Source of the DNA: an uncultured Lachnospiraceae bacterium
GTDB taxonomy: Bacteria > Bacillota > Clostridia > Lachnospirales > Lachnospiraceae
Length of the DNA: 63,629 nucleotides
NCBI GenBank assembly: GCA_902779445.1
Contig: CACZBM010000010.1
Span: 1-63,629 of the forward strand
Direction of reading: 5' to 3'
Shown: positions 8,567 through 17,917 of the stretch, piece by piece
How positions within the stretch are numbered: the stretch's first letter is position 1
How the letters are laid out: every line of letters begins with the position of its first letter
Position numbers and translations under genes: made by a program
Notes under the pieces: generated by a model
Database searches by the model: none
What the model saw: the letters and a program-made list of their open reading frames with translations, nothing else
What the model was told of the DNA's origin: nothing

Positions 8567-10105
8567 ATGCATCGCATAAAAGCACAAATTATAGCGGGCG
8601 TTCTCATTGCAACCCTGGCCGTTTCAGGAGGTCCGATCACTGCTGTAGCAAGCAGTGTCACAAGTGAACTTCCTGCAGCCGGGGCTGCCCGTGTTTTAAA
8701 TGAGGGCAAATCCGCTACTGCTATAAGGGCCGAGAAGATAAAGGCCACAGGAAAGGTTGATGCTTCAGACGTAGCAGCTGTTACCAGTGCAGCATCTGAG
8801 GCCACAGAAAAAGCACCGGACAGTACGGGAGTCATAACGATAGCAGCTGTGGATGACAGCTCTCTTGTTGTATATGATGATGACCAGGATGCTTCAACTG
8901 AGACACCTTCTGCCGGAGCCGGAGATTATGAAGTAGAGGCTGACGGAGACCAGAGTCACAAGGTCAGCTCAAAGATATCTTCTTCAGATAAAAATGAAGA
9001 GAAACAGATCACTTCAGACGGGCTGGACGCCCTTTCTGCAGGAGCAGGAAGTGAAGAGATCTCATCATCTTCCGGTGACGGAGACGAGATGGATCTGGTA
9101 AAGGCTGTCAGTGAAGCTGAAGATGAGACAGAAGATTTCAGTAATCTGGTAGTAGCAAACGTATCGGATTTTGTATATGTGAGAACAGAGCCGTCCGAAG
9201 AAGCAGGAGTTGCCGGAAAACTTTATAAGAATTCTGTGGGTGAAGCTCTTGAAGAATCTGATAACGGATGGATAAAGATAAAATCCGGAAATACCGAAGG
9301 ATATGTGAGTCTGGAATTTGTATTTACCGGTGACGAAGCAGTAGCCAAAGCTAAGGAAGTGGGTCAGAGGAGCGCACGTGTTACAACAACCACCCTTTAT
9401 GTTCGTAAAGATCCAAATACTGATGCAGAGGTTGTTGGACTTGTTCCCATGGATGACGTGCTCACCGTTGAAGAAGAAACGAATGACGAATGGGTCAAGG
9501 TTTCGATCGAGGAAGGTGACGGTTATGTCAGCACTGATTACGTGAAGCTTTATACGGAGTTTGTACATGCCGAATCAAAGGCTGAGGAAGAAGCCCGTCT
9601 GAAGAGAGAAGAGGAAGAGAGAAGGGCAGCCGCAGAAGCAGCAGCAAGAGCAGCCGCTAAGAATAAGAAGAATAATAATAACGGCGGCAAGAAGAACGGA
9701 GCTTCCGGAAAGACCGGATCATCCGGAGGTGGCGGCGGATACGTAGCCAGCGGAAGCGGAAACGGCGCATCAGTTGCGAACTACGCGCTGCAGTTTGTTG
9801 GTAATCCTTATGTTTACGGTGGTTCTTCACTTACAAACGGAACCGACTGCTCGGGATTCGTAATGAGCGTATACAGGAACTTCGGAATATCGCTTCCTCA
9901 CTCATCCGGTGGAGACAGAGGTGTTGGTTACGGAGTATCCGGTGGTCTGGCAAATGCCCAGGCAGGAGATATTGTCTGCTACTCAGGACACGTTGGAATC
10001 TATATTGGAGGCGGACAGATCGTACATGCTTCCACAGCAAGAACCGGTATCAAGGTATCACCTGCGAACTACAGAACTCCTGTGGCAGTACGAAGGATAT
10101 TCTAA
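8567..10105 (+). CDS. Secreted SH3b-SH3b-NlpC/P60 peptidoglycan endopeptidase
   Basis: 512 residues. Signal peptide at residues 1-30 (two basic residues, hydrophobic core, AVASS cleavage region). A long acidic, Ser/Glu-rich spacer leads to two bacterial SH3 domains (about 190-255 and 270-325: VANVSDFVYVRTEPS, TTTLYVRKDPN), then an Ala/Arg/Glu coiled coil (about 335-365), an Asn/Gly linker, and an NlpC/P60 domain. The catalytic Cys is in TDCSGF, the His in GHVGIYIG, and a further His in IVHAST. Such enzymes cut stem peptides of the wall, often during cell separation. It stands alone between a probable promoter and a clear terminator. Confidence 0.93.
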   Translation: MHRIKAQIIAGVLIATLAVSGGPITAVASSVTSELPAAGAARVLNEGKSATAIRAEKIKATGKVDASDVAAVTSAASEATEKAPDSTGVITIAAVDDSSLVVYDDDQDASTETPSAGAGDYEVEADGDQSHKVSSKISSSDKNEEKQITSDGLDALSAGAGSEEISSSSGDGDEMDLVKAVSEAEDETEDFSNLVVANVSDFVYVRTEPSEEAGVAGKLYKNSVGEALEESDNGWIKIKSGNTEGYVSLEFVFTGDEAVAKAKEVGQRSARVTTTTLYVRKDPNTDAEVVGLVPMDDVLTVEEETNDEWVKVSIEEGDGYVSTDYVKLYTEFVHAESKAEEEARLKREEEERRAAAEAAARAAAKNKKNNNNGGKKNGASGKTGSSGGGGGYVASGSGNGASVANYALQFVGNPYVYGGSSLTNGTDCSGFVMSVYRNFGISLPHSSGGDRGVGYGVSGGLANAQAGDIVCYSGHVGIYIGGGQIVHASTARTGIKVSPANYRTPVAVRRIF

Positions 10106-10123
10106 GATATAGCACATGATCAG

Positions 10124-10153
10124 ACCGGAGGCAGAAATGCCTCCGGTTTTTTG
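10124..10153 (+). terminator. Rho-independent terminator of the NlpC/P60 gene
   Basis: ACCGGAGGC-AGAAAT-GCCTCCGGT perfect 9-bp stem followed by TTTTTTG. Confidence 0.95.
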
Positions 10154-10600
10154 CTTTTTTAAGTAAATACAATATGTATTTTCGGAAAGCGTTTTCCAAG
10201 CACATGTTGTATAATATGGATTATTTTTCGGAAATTCATCTGTTATCTGCGAATTAAGAGTCAAGTGTTTATACAATAGATACAGGCTATATATGTATAC
10301 AATTAAAATATGCACAAAGATATTAAAAGCAAGTAAAAAATAAAAAGAAAATTTTTGTTATTTTATTTTTCTTATACACTGTTTTTTGCTTAAAAATCCA
10401 CTTATACACAGAGTTATCCACGTTATCCACCGAAAAAAACGGTTTTTGGGCACCTTTTTATGGTAACTGGGTCGAAAATGTGTTTTGTTTAAATAACACA
10501 AATAACATTTGGAATTAGCAAAAAGCAGACTTGAATGTTGATTTTTTAATTGTATATGCAATTTACGAAGTAGGGTAGCGGATGTGATATAAATGCTGAT
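10154..10600. other. AT-rich spacer before rpsT, no gene
   Basis: No coding region with a credible start and length is visible. The stretch 10315-10371 is almost pure A/T and is followed by the DnaA-box cluster listed separately. After that only scattered AT-rich sequence is seen up to the paired palindromes at 10601. Confidence 0.6.
10372..10431 (+). promoter_or_regulatory. Cluster of four DnaA-box-like 9-mers
   Basis: TTATACACT (10372-10380), TTATACACA (10402-10410), TTATCCACG (10414-10422) and TTATCCACC (10423-10431) lie on the same strand within 60 bp. TTATACACA fits the consensus TTATNCACA exactly; the other three differ at the last base only. The last two are directly adjacent. An A/T tract of over 50 bp borders the cluster on the left, as an unwinding element would. 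Neither dnaA nor dnaN is in the window, so this may be a secondary DnaA site and not oriC. Confidence 0.6.
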
Positions 10601-10637
10601 ATTTCCACGGAATAAAATGCCATTATTTCCACGGAAT
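10601..10637 (+). repeat. Paired 13-bp direct repeats containing a palindrome (possible operator)
   Basis: ATTTCCACGGAAT occurs at 10601-10613 and 10625-10637, starts 24 bp apart (a little over two helical turns). Each copy contains the palindrome TTCC-AC-GGAA. The second copy ends three bases before the rpsT -35 box. This is the geometry of an activator or repressor site. Confidence 0.5.
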
Positions 10638-10640
10638 CCC

Positions 10641-10669
10641 TTGACAACCGGAATACCTGTCGTTAGAAT
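10641..10669 (+). promoter_or_regulatory. rpsT promoter
   Basis: TTGACA (10641-10646), 17-base spacer, TAGAAT (10664-10669). The predicted leader is about 80 nt. Confidence 0.8.
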
Positions 10670-10758
10670 GTCAAGGTATGCATAAACCCTGTGCCAACGT
10701 GTCAGGCCTCGGAAAAAGCATAAACACTTAAATTTCGAGGATAAGGAGGTAAGGAAGA

Positions 10759-11022
10759 TTGGCAAACATCAAATCTGCAAAAAAGAGAGTTATTACAAGC
10801 GCTAAAAGAGCACTTAGAAATAAATCTGCAAAGTCAGCAGTTAAGACTTCCATTAAGAAGGTATATGCTGCTATCGATGCAAATGATAAATCTGCGGCAG
10901 AGGATGCGCTTAAGAAAGCCATCGGCGAGATGGAAAAGGCCGGCTCAAAGGGTCTTTACCATAAGGGAACCGTTTCCAGAAAGGTATCCCGTCTCACAAA
11001 GGCCGTGAACAAGCTCGGATAA
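10759..11022 (+). CDS. rpsT: 30S ribosomal protein S20
   Basis: 87 residues, the usual length, very basic, starting ANIKSAKKRVITSAKRALRN after the initiator and ending in SRLTKAVNKLG, as S20 does. S20 binds 16S rRNA early in 30S assembly. The start codon is TTG with GGAGG nine bases upstream; no in-frame ATG exists. The E. coli gene also starts with UUG, where the weak start takes part in autoregulation, so the same control is plausible here. It is a single-gene unit between its promoter and a terminator. Confidence 0.97.
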   Translation: MANIKSAKKRVITSAKRALRNKSAKSAVKTSIKKVYAAIDANDKSAAEDALKKAIGEMEKAGSKGLYHKGTVSRKVSRLTKAVNKLG

Positions 11023-11052
11023 AAGATCCGCAGACTATACACGATTTTAAGG

Positions 11053-11088
11053 CTCCCTGAGGTATCCCTCTATACCCCGGGGAGTTTT
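11053..11088 (+). terminator. Rho-independent terminator of rpsT
   Basis: CTCCCTGAGGTAT-CCCTCT-ATACCCCGGGGAG (G-U pairs in the stem) followed by TTTT. The TATAAT at about 11093 just after it is a likely -10 for the next gene. Confidence 0.8.
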
Positions 11089-11121
11089 GCTGTATAATAG
11101 GCGAAGGATATAATCCAGAAT

Positions 11122-11376
11122 ATGCGTGAAATTGAATTTAAGATGGAAATAGAATATGATCATATACAGCCGGGAGCCCCGGTGGAGGTGGAAGAGTCCG
11201 AACTTCAGGGAGGGCTTGTGGTGTATTATACAATAATACCCGCTATAGCTATGTCCGGTAATTTTAAGAGAACAGATGCTCTTTCTGATCTTCACGGAAC
11301 GGTCAAATCCGTTCGCGAGGGAAACGGAGGAGGGTGGTATGTGATCGTTGAATTTCCGGGGGATGAGACCACTTAG
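11122..11376 (+). CDS. Conserved hypothetical small protein
   Basis: 84 residues, acidic at the start, mostly beta by composition (VVYYTIIPAIAMSGNFKR, GGGWYVIVEFPG). No signal peptide and no known motif. In spore-forming Clostridia the space between rpsT and lepA usually holds gpr and spoIIP; here only this ORF is present. A GAAGGA site stands in front of the ATG. Function unknown. Confidence 0.6.
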   Translation: MREIEFKMEIEYDHIQPGAPVEVEESELQGGLVVYYTIIPAIAMSGNFKRTDALSDLHGTVKSVREGNGGGWYVIVEFPGDETT

Positions 11377-11493
11377 TGAAGGGATAACAGTCACTTTACG
11401 GCAGGGTGAAATTAAACTTGCAATCACATGAAACAGATTTGAATATAAGCGGATTTCGGAAGATAAAACATCTGTATTTAAAATGAGGATATT

Positions 11494-13302
11494 ATGGACC
11501 AGCAGCATATCAGAAATTTCAGCATCATAGCTCACATTGATCATGGTAAATCCACCCTCGCAGACAGGATAATCGAAAAGACAGGTCTCCTGACCCAGAG
11601 GGAAATGCAGGAGCAGGTTCTTGACAACATGGATCTGGAAAGAGAACGTGGGATCACCATAAAAAGCCAGGCAGTCAGGACGGTATATAAGGCAAAGAAC
11701 GGGGAAGAATACATATTTAATATGATAGATACCCCCGGACACGTGGATTTTAATTATGAAGTGAGCAGGAGCCTGGCAGCTTGTGACGGTGCAGTGCTTG
11801 TCGTGGATTCATCCCAGGGTATCGAGGCACAGACCCTTGCAAATGTATATCTCGCATTAGATAACGACCTTGATGTTTTCCCTGTATTAAATAAGATAGA
11901 TCTTCCAAGTGCCGAACCTGAAAGGGTGGCGGAAGAGATCGAGGATGTGATAGGCATAGAAGCTATGGATGCTCCCAGAATATCAGCGAAGCAGGGAATA
12001 GGAATAGATGATGTACTGGAAGACATTGTGAGTAAAATACCTGCGCCGGACGGAGATGCGGACAAACCTTTAAAAGCCCTGATATTTGACTCCCTTTACG
12101 ATTCATACAAGGGTGTTATTGTTTTCATAAGGATCATGGACGGCTCGGTGAAAAAGGGTGACAGGGTGCGGTTCATGGCCACCGGTAAGAGTGATAATGT
12201 GGTGGAAGTGGGATATTTCGGAGCAGGGCAGTTCATACCCTGCGATGAACTCACCACCGGAATGGTGGGCTATATCTGTGCCAGCATAAAGGACTTAAAG
12301 GAAACAGCGGTGGGAGACACGGTGACAAACGACCAGAACCCCTGCGATGAGGCGCTTCCGGGCTACAGAAAAGTAAATTCGATGGTCTACTGTGGGATTT
12401 ACCCCGCAGACGCCGCAAAGTATTCGGATCTGAGGGATGCATTGGAAAAACTCCAGCTAAATGATGCGTCTCTTGTGTATGAACCGGAGACGAGTGCTGC
12501 TCTGGGCTTTGGATTCAGATGCGGATTCCTGGGACTTCTCCATCTGGATATCATACAGGAAAGACTTGAAAGAGAGTATGATCTCGATCTGGTGACCACG
12601 GCTCCGGGAGTTGTATATAAGGTATATAAGAACGACGGGTCGGTGATCGAGCTCACTAACCCCGCGAACCTTCCGGATCCTTCAGAAATAGAGCATATGG
12701 AAGAACCGATGGTGGCAGCGGAGATCATGGTAAATACAGAGTATCTCGGAGCTATTATCAAGCTCTGCCAGGAAAGACGCGGGATCCAGATCGGGATGGA
12801 TTATATAGAGACCACCAGGGTACTCCTGAAATATGATCTTCCCTTAAATGAGATCATCTATGATTTCTTTGATGCCTTAAAGAGCAGGTCCAGAGGATAT
12901 GCTTCTTTTGACTATGAGTTAAAGGAATATGTTCCCTCACAGCTTGTGAAACTGGATATACTCATAAACAGGGAATACGTCGATGCCCTTTCGTTCATTG
13001 TATTTAAGGACAGTGCATATGAGAGGGGCAGGAAGATGTGCGAAAAGCTGAAGGGAGAGATCCCGAGACATCTTTTTGAGATCCCCATACAGGCTGCCGT
13101 TGGAGGAAAGGTAATAGCGAGAGAGACCGTTAAAGCGGTGAGAAAGGACGTTCTTGCCAAGTGCTACGGCGGTGATATTTCCAGAAAGAAGAAACTTCTG
13201 GAAAAGCAGAAGGAAGGAAAGAAGAAGATGCGTCAGATCGGAAGCGTAGAGGTTCCGAAGGAAGCATTTTTAAGCGTATTGAAGCTGGATAGCGAGGATT
13301 AA
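11494..13302 (+). CDS. lepA: Elongation factor 4 (back-translocase GTPase)
   Basis: 602 residues, full length. The GTPase motifs are complete: AHIDHGKST (P loop), RGITI (switch I), DTPGHVDF (G3), NKIDLP (G4) and SAKQG (G5). The C-terminal LepA-specific domain with the basic [14 protein letters not shown]...[20 protein letters not shown] region is intact. EF4 acts on stalled or misassembled ribosomes. hemW follows after nine bases, the usual lepA-hemW pair of Firmicutes. Confidence 0.98.
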   Translation: MDQQHIRNFSIIAHIDHGKSTLADRIIEKTGLLTQREMQEQVLDNMDLERERGITIKSQAVRTVYKAKNGEEYIFNMIDTPGHVDFNYEVSRSLAACDGAVLVVDSSQGIEAQTLANVYLALDNDLDVFPVLNKIDLPSAEPERVAEEIEDVIGIEAMDAPRISAKQGIGIDDVLEDIVSKIPAPDGDADKPLKALIFDSLYDSYKGVIVFIRIMDGSVKKGDRVRFMATGKSDNVVEVGYFGAGQFIPCDELTTGMVGYICASIKDLKETAVGDTVTNDQNPCDEALPGYRKVNSMVYCGIYPADAAKYSDLRDALEKLQLNDASLVYEPETSAALGFGFRCGFLGLLHLDIIQERLEREYDLDLVTTAPGVVYKVYKNDGSVIELTNPANLPDPSEIEHMEEPMVAAEIMVNTEYLGAIIKLCQERRGIQIGMDYIETTRVLLKYDLPLNEIIYDFFDALKSRSRGYASFDYELKEYVPSQLVKLDILINREYVDALSFIVFKDSAYERGRKMCEKLKGEIPRHLFEIPIQAAVGGKVIARETVKAVRKDVLAKCYGGDISRKKKLLEKQKEGKKKMRQIGSVEVPKEAFLSVLKLDSED

Positions 13303-13311
13303 AGATCTGCT

Positions 13312-14445
13312 GTGGGAAAGCATATTTCTATCTATATTCATATTCCTTTTTGTATCCGGAAATGCAGATACTGTGATTTTTTGTCTTTTCCGGTGGAGAA
13401 CCATGATCTGAACAGCTATTTCAATGCTCTGAAAAGGGAAATAAGAGAAGAGACGGAAACTGCAGGCAGAACAGCGGATACCGTATATTTCGGAGGCGGA
13501 ACACCATCGTGCGTTCCGCCCCGTTTTATTCTCGAAGTCATGGAGGAACTCCGTAAGAAATACAGGATCACGGAGGATGCTGAAGTGTCATTGGAAATGA
13601 ATCCCGGGACTCTAAAAGATGACGGGCCGGTTATATACAGGGATGCGGGGATAAACAGGATAAGTCTCGGAGTACAGTCGCTTAATGACGTAACCTTAAA
13701 GAGGCTGGGGAGGATCCATTCGGCATTTGATGTGAAAAAGACCTATGAAACATTAAGGACAGCCGGCTTCAATAATATAAACTGTGACCTGATCTCTTCA
13801 GTGCCCGGGGAGAGCAGTACAGACCTGAAAAGAAGCCTTGACGGGATCGTAGCCATGGACCCGTCACATATTTCCGTGTATTCGCTGATAATAGAACCGG
13901 GTACACCGCTGTACGACGAATACAAAGGCGGCGGGCTTACAGATCTTCCTAATGAAGACGAGACTGCTGATAATGATCTTATGATCATTAATACTCTCGA
14001 TGCAGCAGGCTATGAGAGATACGAAATATCTAATTATTCACTCCCGGGAAAGGCATGCAGACATAATGAGGCATACTGGCAGAGAAAGGAATACAGAGGT
14101 TTCGGTCCGGGAGCCGCATCTCTTGTTGGACACAGAAGATTTACGAATACACGGAATATGGAAGAATACAAGAATAAACCGGGAGGAATACTTGCTGAGG
14201 ACATACACCTTACGAAAAGAGAGGAGATGGAGGAATTCATGTTCCTCGGCTTAAGAGAGTGTAAAGGCGTGGATAAAAATGATTTTTACAGGGCATTCGG
14301 ACATGATATCACTGATGTTTTCGGAGCAGAGATAGAAAAACAGAAGGAAAAGGGCTTTATGGAGGAGGGATCGGGAAGATATTTTTATAATACAAAAGGG
14401 CTCGCAGTATCAAATGTTCTGATGGCTGATTTTATCGAGGCATAA
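13312..14445 (+). CDS. hemW: Radical SAM heme chaperone HemW
   Basis: 377 residues. It starts with GTG (GKHISIYIHIPFC follows, the normal N-terminus of the family). The radical SAM cluster motif CIRKCRYC (CxxxCxxC) is followed by GGGTPS and the family blocks NPGTL, RISLGVQS and SVYSLIIEPGTPLY. The extra Cys two residues after the cluster motif, kept in true coproporphyrinogen dehydrogenase HemN (CxxxCxxCxC), is replaced (YCDF), which supports HemW over HemN. HemW binds heme and delivers it to respiratory proteins. The usual downstream hrcA-grpE-dnaK block is missing; cyclic di-GMP genes follow instead. Confidence 0.93.
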   Translation: MGKHISIYIHIPFCIRKCRYCDFLSFPVENHDLNSYFNALKREIREETETAGRTADTVYFGGGTPSCVPPRFILEVMEELRKKYRITEDAEVSLEMNPGTLKDDGPVIYRDAGINRISLGVQSLNDVTLKRLGRIHSAFDVKKTYETLRTAGFNNINCDLISSVPGESSTDLKRSLDGIVAMDPSHISVYSLIIEPGTPLYDEYKGGGLTDLPNEDETADNDLMIINTLDAAGYERYEISNYSLPGKACRHNEAYWQRKEYRGFGPGAASLVGHRRFTNTRNMEEYKNKPGGILAEDIHLTKREEMEEFMFLGLRECKGVDKNDFYRAFGHDITDVFGAEIEKQKEKGFMEEGSGRYFYNTKGLAVSNVLMADFIEA

Positions 14446-14518
14446 ACACCGTGAGATATTAGTAGAATACACGTTTTGACGGATTGCAAACGGTAGTGCG
14501 CTTTGGTAGAATATAGAA

Positions 14519-17500
14519 ATGGAGACTATTGTATTTGAATATGATATTCAGTCTGACGTTATGAGCTTTTCCAGAAACGTGGCAAAGTTCATTCCCTGTC
14601 AGGTGAAGATCCTGAATTACAGCGAATCACTTGAGATCGCCGGGAAGGTCTGCCCCGACGATGTTAAGCGTGCCATTATGTTTTTCAGACCCATGCGTTA
14701 CGATTCTCCGGGACGCAGGGAGTTTTTCAGATGCATGGATTACAACGGATCTTTCCAATGGTACAAGGTCAGCGGAAAGACCATTATGGATGAGAATAAC
14801 CGTCCTGCCCTCCTGTATGGTACATTTAAGCCGGTCGATATCAATGATGAGACAGAAGGCAGTGAGATCAGAAGCGTGGCTGATGAGCTGACGGGTCTTG
14901 ATACCAGCGGAGAATTCAGTAATAAGCTGGATACTGCCTATGAAGAGAGAAAGGTTGGAGAGTTACCGAACCTTATCCTGGTGGAATTAAAGGGTTATGA
15001 CAAGCTGCTAAAAGATGAAGGACGGGACAGAGCGGATGCGGTAGTAGTAGAAGTATCAAGGATCTTTAAGCGCTCGCTTCGGGCAAGCGATATCGTGGGA
15101 CGTCTGGATTATAACCGTTTCCTTGTTTTCTTAAGGGGAGTTTCGGATCCCGGTATAGTTATTGATAAAGCCACATATTTCAAACGGGCTATCAAGAATA
15201 TCTGGAATAATTCTTTTATTGAGAATCCTGACAGGATAGTAGCTATCGGAATAGCCATAATGTCGGGAGAAGATACTCCTGATTACAGCAGGATGCTGTC
15301 GATGGCAGGGGAAGCTCTTAAGGAAGCTAAAAAAGAGGATTCCCGTGGATTTGTTTATTATGACAATGAATTAAAGGGCAGGAACGAGATAGAGGAAAAG
15401 CCTGAGGAAATAAGTGATATCAGGCTGATAAAGAGCGTTCTGGACCCCATAATGTCCATAGCTTATGCGGTGGATGATGAACATCATCTGCTTTATATGA
15501 ATAAGGCTCTCAGGGAGAGAGATCACGAAAAGACAACGGGAGCATGTTATGAGGTGTTAAAGGGACGTAAAGAGCCCTGCAATGACTGCCCGCTGGAACT
15601 TTTGGGAGAGGATCATTCCTCGGTGGATGCCGATGTATATTCTCCCTACCTTAGGACTGAGATAAGGACCAGGGTTACCCGCATCTCCACCGGCGACAGG
15701 AGAAGAGCATATGTTCTCCTGGATGTCAATGATGACATGAAGACCGAATTCCAGAACATCCATAAGAGTATGGAGCGGTTCAATAATGCCATCTACAGCT
15801 CCCATGATCTGATATGGGAGATCAATCTCACCAGGAATAAGTGTACAAGGGTGAGAGAGGAGAACATCATGTATGTTCTCGAGAATCATGTGGCGGATTA
15901 TGAGATCTTAAGAAAGCGCTTTTTAGATCACGTTATTTTCTTAGATGACAGGGAGGATTTCCTTTTCGTGACTGATCCCGGATACCTGAGGGAATCCAGG
16001 AAAAAGGGAGAGAAAGAGCTCCACAGGCAGGTAAGATTTCTTAATCAGGACGGCACATATCACTGGTATGATGTAAATACTGTATTTCTTCCCGGGTATG
16101 AGGAAGATGAGGACGAGCTGGTATTTATAGCTGCCAGGGATATTAATGAGATCAAAAATGACAATGCCAGAAATGCTGCCATTGAGAATAAATACAGGGC
16201 AATGCTGGATAATAATGCCTACCTGAATGAGCTTGCCCAGGATAATGAACGCTACGAACATATAAACGAGCTGACAGGGATATATGTATTTGAATATAAT
16301 GCGCCTGAGCACAGATATTATATCTGTTCCACTTTTGAGGATATGTTTGCCCTGACTCCTTCCATGAAAGAGGGAGCATGGACTTTGCTGGAAAGCCTCG
16401 AACCGGCGGAAGAGGATCGCAAGAAATACGAGACCTTCATAGAAAATGTCAGAAATAAGCCGGACACAAACGTGATCACCATAAGGCTTATCAATAAGCA
16501 TCAGGTTTCAAGGTGGTTTACTATTACGGTGCAGACCTTAAACGGATTGAATAATAAGCTCACCAGAGTTCTCGGAATACTTCAGGATGTGAATGCCGAG
16601 ATGGAGATAAAGGCAGAGCTCGAATTCAGAGCTGATTACGACTCCATGACAAAACTCTTCAATGCAGATGCATTTTACAGGAATGTTTCCGAACGGATCC
16701 ACCTCATGAAAGGTTCCAGTTTTGCCATTATAGCTGTGGATATTGAGCATTTCCGTATAATCAATGACCGTTTTGGTGTGGAAGTGGGAAATAAATGCCT
16801 GATGGCTATGGCACAGGCGATACGGGAAAGCCTGTCAGAGAATGATATTGCCGGAAGATATGAGGCAGATATGTTCTCGATCCTGATACAATATAAAAAA
16901 GATCAGGATATCATTGATTATATCAGGAAGCTGGATTCGCTTTTCGTATTTGAAGAGGCAAAGCTCTGTGGTTCTACCCTTAGCTTTGGTATATATAAGA
17001 TCACAAACAGGAATGTGGCTATCCGCCTTATGTGCGACAGAGCAAGGCTCGCTAAAAAAGACATTAAGGGCAACATGCTCACTAATTTCGCCATCTATGA
17101 CGACAGGATCAGGCTCATGCAGAGAAAGATCGCCCAGATGGAGAGTGAGATGCAGACAGCTCTTGAAAAGAATGAGTTTGTGATGTTCCTGCAGCCGAAG
17201 ATAGATCTCAAAACCGAGGAGATCTGCGGGGCGGAAGCTCTGGTAAGATGGAATCATCCCACCGGAGGATTAAGGCTTCCGGGTGAATTCCTGCCTTTCT
17301 TTGAAAGCAATGGATTTATCAAAAAACTTGATGAATATGTATGGGAAATGGCGGCGGAATTCCTGAGCAGATTAAAGGAAAAAGGTGCGAAAATACCTAT
17401 TTCCGTCAATATTTCCAGATTCCATGTGGGAAGCTCGGACCTTATCGGGATCCTGTGTGATCTTACGGAAAAATACGGCATTGATAATAAGGATCTGGAG

Positions 17501-17917
17501 CTTGAGATCACGGAGAGCCTGTTTACAGAGGATGTGGATAAGCTGTATGAACTCATGAATTCCCTGAAGTCCAGAGGATTTATTATAGAGATGGATGACT
17601 TCGGCACCGGATACTCATCCCTCAATATGCTGAGAGAAGCACCTGTTGATGTGATCAAGATAGACAGATATTTCATAGATGAGATAATGTCCACCAAGAG
17701 GGGACGTATAATAATAGAGAACTCCGTCACAATGTCAAAGCAGCTGGGGCTTCTGGTGGTGGCAGAAGGCGTTGAGACCAAGGAACAGGTTGATTTTCTC
17801 AAGTCCATAAACTGTGACGTGGCTCAGGGATATTATTATTCAAAACCGGTGAACACTGTCGAATTCGAAAAAATGCTGTTTAATAAAAAAAGTAGAGGTT
17901 CAGGTAAAAAGAAATGA
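14519..17917 (+). CDS. Multidomain cyclic di-GMP phosphodiesterase (PAS, two degenerate GGDEF, EAL)
   Basis: 1132 residues, no membrane segments. In order: PAS-like N-terminus (1-110); a GGDEF domain whose signature is DYNRF (197-201), so dead as a cyclase; a PAS with the CYEVLKGRKEPCNDCP cysteine motif (about 345-360); further PAS-like segments to about 690; a second GGDEF with EADMF (782-786) at the signature, also dead; an EAL domain (about 870-1120). The EAL residues needed for catalysis are present: AEALVRW (906-908 EAL), SVNIS, ELEITES, DDFGTGYSSL, VIKIDRYF, VAEGVET and AQGYYYSKP. It should hydrolyse cyclic di-GMP, with the dead cyclase domains as possible GTP or ligand sensors. Its stop overlaps the HD gene start (ATGA). 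Confidence 0.92.
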   Translation: METIVFEYDIQSDVMSFSRNVAKFIPCQVKILNYSESLEIAGKVCPDDVKRAIMFFRPMRYDSPGRREFFRCMDYNGSFQWYKVSGKTIMDENNRPALLYGTFKPVDINDETEGSEIRSVADELTGLDTSGEFSNKLDTAYEERKVGELPNLILVELKGYDKLLKDEGRDRADAVVVEVSRIFKRSLRASDIVGRLDYNRFLVFLRGVSDPGIVIDKATYFKRAIKNIWNNSFIENPDRIVAIGIAIMSGEDTPDYSRMLSMAGEALKEAKKEDSRGFVYYDNELKGRNEIEEKPEEISDIRLIKSVLDPIMSIAYAVDDEHHLLYMNKALRERDHEKTTGACYEVLKGRKEPCNDCPLELLGEDHSSVDADVYSPYLRTEIRTRVTRISTGDRRRAYVLLDVNDDMKTEFQNIHKSMERFNNAIYSSHDLIWEINLTRNKCTRVREENIMYVLENHVADYEILRKRFLDHVIFLDDREDFLFVTDPGYLRESRKKGEKELHRQVRFLNQDGTYHWYDVNTVFLPGYEEDEDELVFIAARDINEIKNDNARNAAIENKYRAMLDNNAYLNELAQDNERYEHINELTGIYVFEYNAPEHRYYICSTFEDMFALTPSMKEGAWTLLESLEPAEEDRKKYETFIENVRNKPDTNVITIRLINKHQVSRWFTITVQTLNGLNNKLTRVLGILQDVNAEMEIKAELEFRADYDSMTKLFNADAFYRNVSERIHLMKGSSFAIIAVDIEHFRIINDRFGVEVGNKCLMAMAQAIRESLSENDIAGRYEADMFSILIQYKKDQDIIDYIRKLDSLFVFEEAKLCGSTLSFGIYKITNRNVAIRLMCDRARLAKKDIKGNMLTNFAIYDDRIRLMQRKIAQMESEMQTALEKNEFVMFLQPKIDLKTEEICGAEALVRWNHPTGGLRLPGEFLPFFESNGFIKKLDEYVWEMAAEFLSRLKEKGAKIPISVNISRFHVGSSDLIGILCDLTEKYGIDNKDLELEITESLFTEDVDKLYELMNSLKSRGFIIEMDDFGTGYSSLNMLREAPVDVIKIDRYFIDEIMSTKRGRIIIENSVTMSKQLGLLVVAEGVETKEQVDFLKSINCDVAQGYYYSKPVNTVEFEKMLFNKKSRGSGKKK

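Noticed and set aside
10372..10431. Calling this the chromosomal origin oriC
   Set aside because: dnaA, dnaN, rpmH and gidA are all absent from the window; only a DnaA-site cluster can be supported.
13312..14445. Coproporphyrinogen III dehydrogenase (HemN)
   Set aside because: The fourth Cys of the HemN-type CxxxCxxCxC motif is absent and the gene follows lepA, as hemW does.
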